Shown: in pieces, positions 36,424-44,111 of the stretch
How the letters are laid out: each line of letters begins with the position of its first letter
Numbering within the stretch: the first letter of the stretch is position 1
Assembly: GCF_036488675.1 (NCBI RefSeq)
Contig: NZ_CP133152.1
Span: 620,001-684,000 of the forward strand
Direction: 5' to 3'
Length of the DNA: 64,000 bases
DNA from: Sinorhizobium chiapasense
GTDB taxonomy: Bacteria; Pseudomonadota; Alphaproteobacteria; Rhizobiales; Rhizobiaceae
Translations under genes and position numbers: made by a program
Notes under the pieces: model-generated
What the model saw: the letters and a program-made list of their open reading frames with translations, nothing else
Databases searched by the model: none
Told to the model about the DNA's origin: nothing

Positions 36424-36442
36424 ATCACAGTATTGCTGTGAT
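36424..36442. promoter_or_regulatory. Inverted repeat in the wgdA/wggR divergent region
   Basis: ATCACAG-TATTG-CTGTGAT has perfect 7-bp arms with a 5-base spacer. It lies about 60 bp upstream of wgdA and 115 bp upstream of wggR. It differs from the WggR-type sites, so it may bind another regulator of the cluster. Confidence 0.6.
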
Positions 36443-36509
36443 CAGTGTGGCACAATAAAGATCGATTGCTCAAGATCAGGAATTCGGGGGCGGGGGCGTC
36501 ACGAAATTT

Positions 36510-36551
36510 GCTTCAAGTTTTGAAGTAAATTTCCGAATTTTGAAGTAAATT
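36510..36551. promoter_or_regulatory. Candidate WggR operator between wgdA and wggR
   Basis: A full palindromic site (GCTTCAAGTTTTGAAGTAAA, 36510-36529; arms CTTCAA/TTGAAG) is followed by a second half-site, TTTTGAAGTAAATT (36538-36551). The TGAAGTAAATT units start at 36521 and 36541, exactly 20 bp apart, on the same face of the helix. The array ends about six bases before the first candidate wggR ATG, suggesting autoregulation as well as control of wgdA. Confidence 0.75.
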
Positions 36552-36556
36552 CCCCA

Positions 36557-37141
36557 ATGGAGAGAGGGATGAATCATAAGATTCACTATCCGTTTGCAAA
36601 CTTCGCAGACACAGTGGCAGTCCTGCCCGCCAGTGACACGATGAGGAAGACGCCCGACAACCCTGAGAGTGACCGCGACGCAGACGGTCCTCTGATCACC
36701 TATTTTGAGCTGGCTCGGGTCATGGAGCGAGCCAGCCGACGGTTTTCCGGCCTGTTGCGCACGGAACTCTCCAAGATCGGTGTCGACGACATCGGGCCCG
36801 CGCAGGCGATGGTACTTCTGGCCATCGGAGAGGCGGAGCTCTCGGTGGGGGAACTCCTGGACCGCGGCTACTATATGGGCTCCAACATCTCCTATTATCT
36901 GAAGCAGCTCGGCGATGGCGATTACATCGACCGAATCGCTTCGCAGCGCGACAAGCGGTCGGCCCGCATCCGGCTTTCGGAAAAAGGCAGAAAGCTCTGC
37001 GCCGGCCTGCGCGAAGCAGCGAAATCCTATGAACGCGCCCTTACCCATGGCGAACAGGACCGGCGGAACCTCGAGACGGCTTTCCAAACCCTGCACCGTC
37101 TCGAATTGGTCTGGGGCAATGCCGCCCGTTACGGCATTTGA
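36557..37141 (+). CDS. wggR: MarR-family activator WggR (ExpG) of EPS II genes
   Basis: 194 residues from the ATG at 36557. An internal ATG at 36569 has GGAG six bases upstream and may be the true start (190 residues). The winged-helix core includes AQAMVLLAIGEAELSVGELLDRGYYMGSN and the wing SQRDKRSARIRLSEKGRK. In S. meliloti WggR/ExpG activates wgaA, wgdA and wgeA. Matching palindromes occur upstream of all three here. A RIME-like element follows the stop. Confidence 0.93.
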   Translation: MERGMNHKIHYPFANFADTVAVLPASDTMRKTPDNPESDRDADGPLITYFELARVMERASRRFSGLLRTELSKIGVDDIGPAQAMVLLAIGEAELSVGELLDRGYYMGSNISYYLKQLGDGDYIDRIASQRDKRSARIRLSEKGRKLCAGLREAAKSYERALTHGEQDRRNLETAFQTLHRLELVWGNAARYGI

Positions 37142-37150
37142 TGCGCCTTA

Positions 37151-37251
37151 CTGCATGTTTCCTTAAATCGCCGATTTAAGGATAAAAACATGCAGCAATT
37201 CAAAGTGGTACAGCGTCCTTTGCGCGTCTCATAAGACGCGCGGCGCTGTAG
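37151..37251. repeat. RIME-like mosaic element, subtype B (copy 2)
   Basis: Two palindromes: CTGCATG...CATGCAG (37151-37195) and TACAGCGTCC...GGCGCTGTAG (37209-37251), linked by CAATTCAAAGTGG. It is in reverse orientation to the copies at 12150 and 56250. It lies in the 145-bp gap between wggR and wgcA and leaves only about 35 bp before wgcA. Confidence 0.85.
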
Positions 37252-37286
37252 AAGAGTGGTCCCTGTTTTGCGGTTGGCTTGAGAAC

Positions 37287-38558
37287 ATGCATGTAGCATT
37301 TGTGCACCGGCGCGGCTTTGGCCAGTTCGCGGCCCTCGCTCACCATCTCGTGCAGGCGGGGAGCGAAGTGACCCTCGTGACCGAAACTGTGGATCAACGG
37401 ATCCCTTCGGTCCGGGTGGTCCGGCATCGCGCGGAACCGGGTCCGCGGGCATATCCGCAAATGGCGCGGCACCTCAGCGCGCCCGACCACCATGTGCGGA
37501 TCGGCCATCGGGTCGCGGAGACCTTCGACGCGATGGCACGCCTCGGCCAGATCCCCGACGTTATTCTGGGCCACACAGGCTGGGGCAGTATGATGTTCGT
37601 GAAGGATGTGCTGCCACGTGTACCCGCACTTGGATATTGCGAGTTCTTTTATCGTGCCGAAGGGGCGGATGTCGGCTTTGCGCCGGATAACGAGCCCGAT
37701 TCGGAGACCCGCAAGCGATTGCGTCTGCGTAACATCGCGCAGCTCCTGTCGCTGGAGGCGATCGAGGGCGGCATCAGCCCGACCAATTGGCAGAGAAGCC
37801 TTTATCCGCCCGACGCACAGCAACGCATTACGGTCTGTCACGAGGGGATAGACACGCGACGCTTTCGTCCCGATCCTGCAGCTTCGCTGAGGCTTCCTGA
37901 CGGGCGCGTGCTGAAAGCCGGTGACCCGGTCATCACCTTTGTCGCCCGCGATCTTGAGCCTTATCGGGGTTTTCCACAGGCGCTCGAGGCGGCCGCGACA
38001 GTCGTCCGGCGGCATCCGGACGCGCTGTTCGTCTTTGTCGGCGGCGATGGCGTGAGTTATGGAGCGCCACCTCCCGGCGGAGGATCGTGGAAGGATCACC
38101 TTTTCGCGTCACTGGATGTCCCACGCGACAGGTTTATTTTCCCGGGCGTCGTGGCGCATTCCACGCTTCGCCAGCTTTTCCAGGTCTCAGCAGCTCACCT
38201 CTACCTGACCTATCCCTTCGTCCTGTCTTGGTCGGTCCTCGAGGCAATGGCTTGCGGCGCGCTCATCATCGGATCGGACACACCCCCCGTGCAAGAGGTC
38301 ATGCGCTCGGGTCGCAACGGTCTTCTCGTACCCTTCTTCGATACCGGTGCACTTGCCGATGTCATTCTCGACGTGCTGGAGCGCCCGGACAATTTCCGGG
38401 TAATGCGTGCCGCCGCGCGTAGAACGGTCGAACAGAGGTTCCGGCTAGACGATTGTCTTGCGCGGCAAATGACATTGATCGGAAACGTGACCACGCAGCG
38501 GACGATTTCTTCGTCTAAGGCGACAAGTGTAAATGTTGCTTCAAGTTTTGAAGTATAA
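37287..38558 (+). CDS. wgcA: Glycosyltransferase WgcA (ExpC), GT4-like
   Basis: A 423-residue GT-B enzyme. The N-terminal fold reads MHVAFVHRRGFGQFAALA, and the donor-side motif is YPFVLSWSVLEAMACGALIIGSDTPPVQE. The last eight residues (VASSFEV and nearby) are encoded by the palindromic WggR-type site that controls wgaA, so its 3' end and the next promoter share DNA. Expected to add a hexose in galactoglucan assembly. Confidence 0.92.
   Translation: MHVAFVHRRGFGQFAALAHHLVQAGSEVTLVTETVDQRIPSVRVVRHRAEPGPRAYPQMARHLSAPDHHVRIGHRVAETFDAMARLGQIPDVILGHTGWGSMMFVKDVLPRVPALGYCEFFYRAEGADVGFAPDNEPDSETRKRLRLRNIAQLLSLEAIEGGISPTNWQRSLYPPDAQQRITVCHEGIDTRRFRPDPAASLRLPDGRVLKAGDPVITFVARDLEPYRGFPQALEAAATVVRRHPDALFVFVGGDGVSYGAPPPGGGSWKDHLFASLDVPRDRFIFPGVVAHSTLRQLFQVSAAHLYLTYPFVLSWSVLEAMACGALIIGSDTPPVQEVMRSGRNGLLVPFFDTGALADVILDVLERPDNFRVMRAAARRTVEQRFRLDDCLARQMTLIGNVTTQRTISSSKATSVNVASSFEV
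38538..38557. promoter_or_regulatory. Candidate WggR operator upstream of wgaA, inside the wgcA 3' end
   Basis: GCTTCAAGTTTTGAAGTATA matches the wggR site at 19 of 20 positions, with perfect CTTCAA/TTGAAG arms (38539-38553). It overlaps the last codons and stop of wgcA. It is about 145 bp upstream of the first possible wgaA start. Confidence 0.75.
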
Positions 38559-38636
38559 TTAAAGATCAAAACCCCAAAATTTCATTGTTGTGCACCGCAA
38601 AAATCAAAGATATGGTTTTTGCGATGAGTTTTCGTG

Positions 38637-38656
38637 AGGAGAATAGTTATTCTCCT
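38637..38656 (+). promoter_or_regulatory. Leader hairpin upstream of wgaA
   Basis: AGGAGAATA-GT-TATTCTCCT has perfect 9-bp arms, 45-60 bases ahead of the possible wgaA starts. It is probably in the 5' untranslated leader and could influence translation or mRNA stability. The AGGAG inside it is not positioned as the ribosome site of wgaA. Confidence 0.6.
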
Positions 38657-38701
38657 TGAGAATCATCATCCGAATAATTCAATTTCTTCTGGGGTCGCTG
38701 C

Positions 38702-40186
38702 GTGCAAGAGTTGATGTCTGCTGGCGTGAGGCAAACGCCGGCTAAGCACAGGTTGGTTGTGGCATCCAATCGGGACCGGGCGGATGTTGAAGGCAGCGAC
38801 ATCGAGCACCTGGTCCATTTCCTGGAGACGGGTACGCAATCCCAATCTCCTCTGCAAAACGCATTCCCGCTGATTGCGCTCGCCTTCTCGAATGAGGGGG
38901 AAGCCGAGCTGAGTGAAGGACTTGCGGCGCTCCGCACCCTGGGAACGATTCCTGAAATACCTCTTCAACGAGTTGATGCGACGAGCAGGGAGGAGAGCCT
39001 GGCGCTCGTTCGTGCGCTGGTGGAAGGCGGAGTGGGGCGGCTTGCCCGCTTCGCGGCCTCGGTAACGTCCGAGCTCGCCATTCTCAGGCGGGAGCGCGAA
39101 GCGCTGCTTGAGAACTACCGCGCGCTCGAGGACGCATTCCAGGCTCGCAACTGGGAACCGGTGACCGAGATCTTCGCGCACGATCCTTACGTCGATCCGA
39201 AGGACGAGGGCATCGGGCAGCTGCTTGCAACCGGGCATGTCGAGCAACTCCTGCCGGTCTCCAGCCATGGCGTGGCGGGCGTCGCGCTGCACCTCCACTC
39301 TGTCCCAAAGGATGGCGGTGAACTGGTCGTGATGCTCGGCTATGTCGAGAGCGGGGAGGGCGTGGCCGAATGGACAGTGCCTTACGCACAGGTCGCCGCA
39401 GGCTGGAATTTCTTCGCGCTGCCGCGGGCCTGCGGAGGCGGGGCAAGGACGCTGCGGCTCAGGGTCTCCACAACGGGTACGGAAATGGTAGGGCTCTCGC
39501 TCGGCTATCCGATCGCGAGCGAGCGCTATACCGCCCGCTCCGACGCCGCGCACGCCGATCTCGACCTCAGGCCCCTTGCATTCCGGGTGTTTACGGGGCT
39601 GGCCGGCGTCAGGCCGGCGCGCATGCCCAACATGATCGCTCCGACCGCCTTGCTCGAAGGGCATTTCATCGAAGACTATCGTCTGGCGGTCGAGCTCCTG
39701 AGCCAGATTGTCGATGTGTCCGTTACGCCGGTCGTTCCGGAGTTTCAGACCGTCCGCTTCCTCGAACACGAGCATGCCGTGGTGTGTCATCCGCTGCCGA
39801 GCGGGATTTCGGCCGGCACCATCGGTCGCGCCGTCGAGCCTGGCACGATTTCCTTCTCCGCGAGCGCCGTCATCGACCACCCGCAGGGCGCACCCGCGGC
39901 CGTGAGCTTTCTGCTCGCGCCGACCAATTCGAATGCGCGATCGGAGGTGGCGGAGCTGGCGCGCAAGGGGGCCGCCAAGCCTTCGGCATTCTTCAGCGGT
40001 TGGCGTGAAGTTACCGCCCAGCAGGCGATCAACATCAACTTTCAGCTGGATAAACCGGTGCGCGAGCCCATGGATCTCATGATCCTCAGTCGCGCGGTAA
40101 CGGACACGGTCGATTTTTCGTGGCTCAAGGTGTCCGGCTTCCGGTTGGTCAAGCAGTCCGCAGGGGCGTCACATGTCCGGCAGTAG
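38702..40186 (+). CDS. wgaA: EPS II protein WgaA (ExpA1), function unassigned
   Basis: A 494-residue protein, first gene of the wga operon. I recognise no catalytic motif. It is predicted soluble, with a helical middle (about 100-145) and a beta-rich C-terminal half. The start is uncertain: GTG at 38702, TTG or ATG at 38714, all with weak ribosome sites. It overlaps wgaB by 14 bases. The WggR-type site and a leader hairpin lie upstream. Confidence 0.85.
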   Translation: MQELMSAGVRQTPAKHRLVVASNRDRADVEGSDIEHLVHFLETGTQSQSPLQNAFPLIALAFSNEGEAELSEGLAALRTLGTIPEIPLQRVDATSREESLALVRALVEGGVGRLARFAASVTSELAILRREREALLENYRALEDAFQARNWEPVTEIFAHDPYVDPKDEGIGQLLATGHVEQLLPVSSHGVAGVALHLHSVPKDGGELVVMLGYVESGEGVAEWTVPYAQVAAGWNFFALPRACGGGARTLRLRVSTTGTEMVGLSLGYPIASERYTARSDAAHADLDLRPLAFRVFTGLAGVRPARMPNMIAPTALLEGHFIEDYRLAVELLSQIVDVSVTPVVPEFQTVRFLEHEHAVVCHPLPSGISAGTIGRAVEPGTISFSASAVIDHPQGAPAAVSFLLAPTNSNARSEVAELARKGAAKPSAFFSGWREVTAQQAININFQLDKPVREPMDLMILSRAVTDTVDFSWLKVSGFRLVKQSAGASHVRQ

Positions 40187-42851
40187 GGACGTTTCGGACC
40201 TCATCGCAGTCGCCATGCCGCTCTACGGCCACGCGGCGCTCGTCCTGGAGGCGATCGAATCGGTGCTCGCATCGACGGTTTCCGAATGCAGGATTGCGGT
40301 GGTCGTGTCGGTCGACGGCGATCCTCGGCAGGAGACCTTCGACCAGTTGCTCCTCTATGCTGCGGCGCATCCGGCGGTTCATGTCCTATTCGGAGCGAAT
40401 GCCGGGCCGGGCGGAGCGCGCAACCGCGCGATCGACTATGTGCTCGAAAACCTGCCGGAGGCACGAGCCGTCTACTTCCTCGATGCCGATAACCGCGTCC
40501 TGCCGGGCACGATCGAAACCCTCTACCGTGAGCTCGCCTCGAGCGGCTGTGGCTGGGTCTACACCAATATCGACACGTTCTCGGTGAGCTGGCGGGCCCA
40601 CTACGGCAACCGCTACTCGCGGCTTGTCCACTGCATTACCGACAATATCTGCGACACGGGCTCGATGATCTCGATCGACGTATTCCGTGCTGGTGTCCGC
40701 TTCAACGACGACAGGCAGAACGGTTTCGAAGACTGGGAGTTCTGGCTGTCCTGCATCGAGCATGGATTTGTCGGAACGCCGTGCCACGACACAACGTTCG
40801 AATACCGGCTGCGCGCGGAAAGCCGCTTCAAGGAAGCCAACCGCGACCGTGCCGCCTCGGTGAGCTTCCTGAGAAAACGCCATAGGGCACTGTTCCAGCG
40901 TCCGATGCTCGTTGATTTCGAACATGAGGAATGCCCGCGCTATCTCTTCGCGCGGACGGAAGATGCCGCGATCTCCTTCTTCACCGATCCGACAAAGACA
41001 CCTCACAAGCTTCGTCTCGACGATATCATCCCGGCCTTCTGGGCGAGCGTCGGGGAGCCGGATAACGTTCATTTCCCGCCGTTCCTGATCGCCGGAAGCG
41101 GCGCCACCCTCGACCTCCTGCTGCGCTCGCGCATGCTGCCGAACGTGCTTGCGCATCTGGAGCGCTTGAGCGAGAGGGCCAATGTGGTCTTCGTCCAACT
41201 CGGCAACGATGCCGCGCAACGCAAGATCGAGCCGGTCTTCCATGAGGCTGGGGCGCATGTAGGGCACGCCGATCTCATTTTCCTGCCGACCTCGCTCGTC
41301 CGGGACGTGATCCAGAACAATGCGCTCGACTGGTTCGCCTCGATCGGCCACCAGCAGGTATGGCCCACATCGGCGGTCCTGAAGGTACGCTTTCCCTTCC
41401 CGAGAACCTTGCCGCGCCGTTCGCTGATCACGCCCCAGCAGGTGATGATCAACTGCGTCAACGCCATCGCGACCAGCCCGCTGCGCCGCACGGCCGGCCG
41501 CCGCTGGACCTGGCGCCCGGCGCGGCTCGTGCCCTATGCGGAACTCCACAAGGCGCTTCGCCACGAGCTCGGCGGCTCGCCCGTCCTGCCGCTCGGGCAT
41601 AGCGAGGGAGGCAAGCGTACGGCGGCGCTGCTCGTTCCGAACGCATCGTTCGGCGGCGCCGAGAAAGTCGTCTATGCGGCGGCGCGTGAATTGAAGGCAA
41701 ACGGCTACGAGACCCACCTGTTCGTGCTTGGCACCTCCAGGATGGACGTGATCGACGAGTTCGACGCGAGCTTCGACTACATACACTTCTGGGACCAGGG
41801 CATTCCCGCCTGGGGCGGTTCCGGTTCGTTCCTGGGGCAGGACTTCATAGCCGAGGGCCATGATGTCGATTGGGCGGCGCTAAAAGGTCAGCTTTCCGGT
41901 TTCGACCTCATAATCAACAATCATGTGATGGCGGTGCACCCGCTCATCGCGCGCCTGCGATCCGAAGGAACCCGTACGGCATGCTATCTTCACGTCGTCG
42001 ACAATACGGGGTTCAAAAGGCCTGCTGGACAACCGTTCGCCGCAATCGCCCATGAACATTGCTATGACGCGTTCCTGACCTGCTCGGAACAGCTCAAAAT
42101 CTATCTGCATAGCTTCGGCGTCCCGCACGAAAAGACCTTTGCGGTGCCTAACGGCGCGAGCTTCTCCGTACCGCCCAAAATATTGGCCGAGGTCCTGTCG
42201 GTCAGGCGGATAGAGCGCAAGGACGACCGGCTCCGGGTCCTCTACATGGGCCGGCTCGACCAGCAGAAGGGCATCGACCGCCTGGCTGCCGCGATCGCGG
42301 AGCTCAGGGCCTCGCGTGTGCCTTTCGACGCCCGGGCGATTGGTGGCGAGATCCTCGCGGACGCGACCGTATCGTGGACGGATCGGCTGAAGGACCTTAG
42401 TGTTGACGTGCGCCCGCCGGTCTTTGCGAGCAAGGATCTCATCAAGGCACTGGGTTGGGCGGATGTCCTCCTGATGCCATCGCGTTGGGAAGGGGCACCA
42501 TTGATGATCGCCGAGGCGCAGCAGCTCGGCTGTGTTCCGATCGCTACCGCCGTCGGCGCCGTCGACGAGCTCATAACGGATGGGGAGGACGGCATCCTGA
42601 TCGATGCGGCCGCCGATCCACAGGTGGTGCGGGACATGGCGAAAGTCATTGCCGAGGTGGCTCACAATCGCGAGAAACTCGCGCCTCTCATGGAGGGGTG
42701 CCTGAGAACCGCTGCACGTCGCTCGTGGGCATCCTCATTTTCCGAGTTCCTCGGTTGGTGCGACCGCTCCGTGAACAATTCATCCCTCTCGCGCGCGACG
42801 GTCATTCGCGGGCGCGAGACGTCCAATCCCGGGTTTGCGGCGGCGGGCTGA
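40173..42851 (+). CDS. wgaB: Bifunctional glycosyltransferase WgaB (ExpA23): GT2 plus GT4
   Basis: An 892-residue fusion. The N-terminal GT2 domain (about 10-250) starts LIAVAMPLYGHAALVLEAIE and carries LDADNR as the DxD-type motif. The C-terminal GT-B domain (about 490-880) contains NASFGGAEKVVYAAARELK and the EX7E motif in LLMPSRWEGAPLMIAEAQ. ExpA2 and ExpA3 were first described separately and later merged as ExpA23; here the frame is continuous. It could add two consecutive sugars of the Glc-Gal repeat. Confidence 0.92.
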   Translation: MSGSRDVSDLIAVAMPLYGHAALVLEAIESVLASTVSECRIAVVVSVDGDPRQETFDQLLLYAAAHPAVHVLFGANAGPGGARNRAIDYVLENLPEARAVYFLDADNRVLPGTIETLYRELASSGCGWVYTNIDTFSVSWRAHYGNRYSRLVHCITDNICDTGSMISIDVFRAGVRFNDDRQNGFEDWEFWLSCIEHGFVGTPCHDTTFEYRLRAESRFKEANRDRAASVSFLRKRHRALFQRPMLVDFEHEECPRYLFARTEDAAISFFTDPTKTPHKLRLDDIIPAFWASVGEPDNVHFPPFLIAGSGATLDLLLRSRMLPNVLAHLERLSERANVVFVQLGNDAAQRKIEPVFHEAGAHVGHADLIFLPTSLVRDVIQNNALDWFASIGHQQVWPTSAVLKVRFPFPRTLPRRSLITPQQVMINCVNAIATSPLRRTAGRRWTWRPARLVPYAELHKALRHELGGSPVLPLGHSEGGKRTAALLVPNASFGGAEKVVYAAARELKANGYETHLFVLGTSRMDVIDEFDASFDYIHFWDQGIPAWGGSGSFLGQDFIAEGHDVDWAALKGQLSGFDLIINNHVMAVHPLIARLRSEGTRTACYLHVVDNTGFKRPAGQPFAAIAHEHCYDAFLTCSEQLKIYLHSFGVPHEKTFAVPNGASFSVPPKILAEVLSVRRIERKDDRLRVLYMGRLDQQKGIDRLAAAIAELRASRVPFDARAIGGEILADATVSWTDRLKDLSVDVRPPVFASKDLIKALGWADVLLMPSRWEGAPLMIAEAQQLGCVPIATAVGAVDELITDGEDGILIDAAADPQVVRDMAKVIAEVAHNREKLAPLMEGCLRTAARRSWASSFSEFLGWCDRSVNNSSLSRATVIRGRETSNPGFAAAG

Positions 42852-42888
42852 TCAGCTCGCGCCGGTTTCAAGAAGAAGGGTCTATTGC

Positions 42889-44067
42889 ATGCGTCCAAGA
42901 ATCCTCGTGACGGGAATTCCTGGTCACTACACGCGCCTTGCCAACGGCGCTCACGGCCTGTCGGTGTCCTATTCGGAGCGGCAGAAACAGCCGGAGACGA
43001 AAGAGGAGTTTCTTCAGGAGCTTCGCAATATCAGCAACACCGGTAACTACCTGATCGGCGAAGGGGCGCTCCGCGCGATCGCGCCGCATGCGAAGCAGGT
43101 GCCGTTCTGGCATCTTTACAACTGCAGCAAGAATGGTCTTGGTTTGGAAGAGTTCAACGCCAATTTCGACATCTGCGTGTTCACTTGCGCGAACCTCCTG
43201 CGCAAGGGCCTCTCCGCCGACGCGGAAGCCGAAGTGTTGAGCAAACTGAAGATGCCGATCGTCATGCTCGGGATAGGTCTTCAGAACCGCCGGGATCTCG
43301 AGAACAGCCTGCCTGAGGGTACGAAGCGGCTCCTGGACGTCCTCAAGGAGCGGGAGCACTATTTCCTCACGCGCGGGTTCGAGACCGCAGGCTTCCTGAA
43401 GGACCAGGGGTTTTCCTACGTCCAGCCGACGGGTTGCCCGTCCGTCTACTTCATGCCACACAACATGCGTGCGTCGCTGAAGAAGCTGCCGCATGTGAAC
43501 GTCGGCAAGGCGCGGACGATCTTCTCCGGCTATCTCGGCGCCAATCATGACACGATCGTCGATGCCCAAGCTCTGGCGCCCGAGAGCTCGCGCCCCCAAT
43601 ACGTGATCCAGGACGAGTTCCTGCACTTCGACATGAAGGTGGAGGCGAATGGCGACGGGCGCGTCTATGATTCCGCTTCGGGTTCGATGCTCGGCGAGCT
43701 CAGCTATCCGGGCACGGACCGGCTGAAGACGGCCTTCGACATCCGTACCTTCTTCGATACGAACCAGTGGCGTGCCTGGGCTTCGTCCATGGACTTCAAT
43801 TTCGGGCGGCGCTTCCACGGCTCGATCATCGCCATGCAGGCGGGCGTGCCAAGCCTGATGGTGGCGGTGGACGATCGGATGCGCGAAATGCTCGGCTATA
43901 CCGGCCTACCCGCCGTGGATGCCACTGATGTGGACAAGGCGGAAAACCGGGCCGAGTTCGTTGCCGATCACCTGGCCGGGCTCAACGCATCCGAACTCAC
44001 CGACAGATATTCCGATCGCGAGCGCACCTTCCGCTCGGCGCTACGCGAAATCGGCATCGGGCAATAA
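42889..44067 (+). CDS. wgaD: Polysaccharide pyruvyl transferase-like protein WgaD (ExpA4)
   Basis: A 392-residue protein from the ATG at 42889 (GAAGGG upstream). The family pattern NTGNYLIGEGALRAI occurs near residue 45, and RRFHGSIIAMQAGVPSLMVAVDDRMREM near 305-335 matches the conserved C-terminal part of the pyruvyl-transferase fold. Galactoglucan galactose carries pyruvate ketals, so a pyruvyltransferase is expected. It is a tandem paralogue of WgaE, about half identical across aligned blocks by eye. Confidence 0.88.
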   Translation: MRPRILVTGIPGHYTRLANGAHGLSVSYSERQKQPETKEEFLQELRNISNTGNYLIGEGALRAIAPHAKQVPFWHLYNCSKNGLGLEEFNANFDICVFTCANLLRKGLSADAEAEVLSKLKMPIVMLGIGLQNRRDLENSLPEGTKRLLDVLKEREHYFLTRGFETAGFLKDQGFSYVQPTGCPSVYFMPHNMRASLKKLPHVNVGKARTIFSGYLGANHDTIVDAQALAPESSRPQYVIQDEFLHFDMKVEANGDGRVYDSASGSMLGELSYPGTDRLKTAFDIRTFFDTNQWRAWASSMDFNFGRRFHGSIIAMQAGVPSLMVAVDDRMREMLGYTGLPAVDATDVDKAENRAEFVADHLAGLNASELTDRYSDRERTFRSALREIGIGQ

Positions 44068-44111
44068 TCCTTCGCGGGCGCGGTCCCGTACTTCAGAAAT
44101 CAGGTGTTTCG

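Noticed and set aside
33070..36453. TGGCAC at 33070-33075 and 36448-36453 as sigma-54 -24 elements
   Set aside because: No GC or TTGCA -12 element occurs at the required spacing downstream of either.
38571..38590. CCCCAAAATT as an ExpR quorum-sensing site upstream of wgaA
   Set aside because: I cannot recall a firm consensus, and the same sequence is not seen in the other EPS II promoters. It should be tested against published ExpR sites.
32899..38701. PhoB boxes in EPS II promoters
   Set aside because: PhoB is known to affect EPS II, but I found no convincing pair of CTGTCAT-like repeats in these regions.
38666..39880. 404-residue minus-strand frame opposite wgaA
   Set aside because: Antisense shadow; wgaA is in the operon frame and overlaps wgaB.
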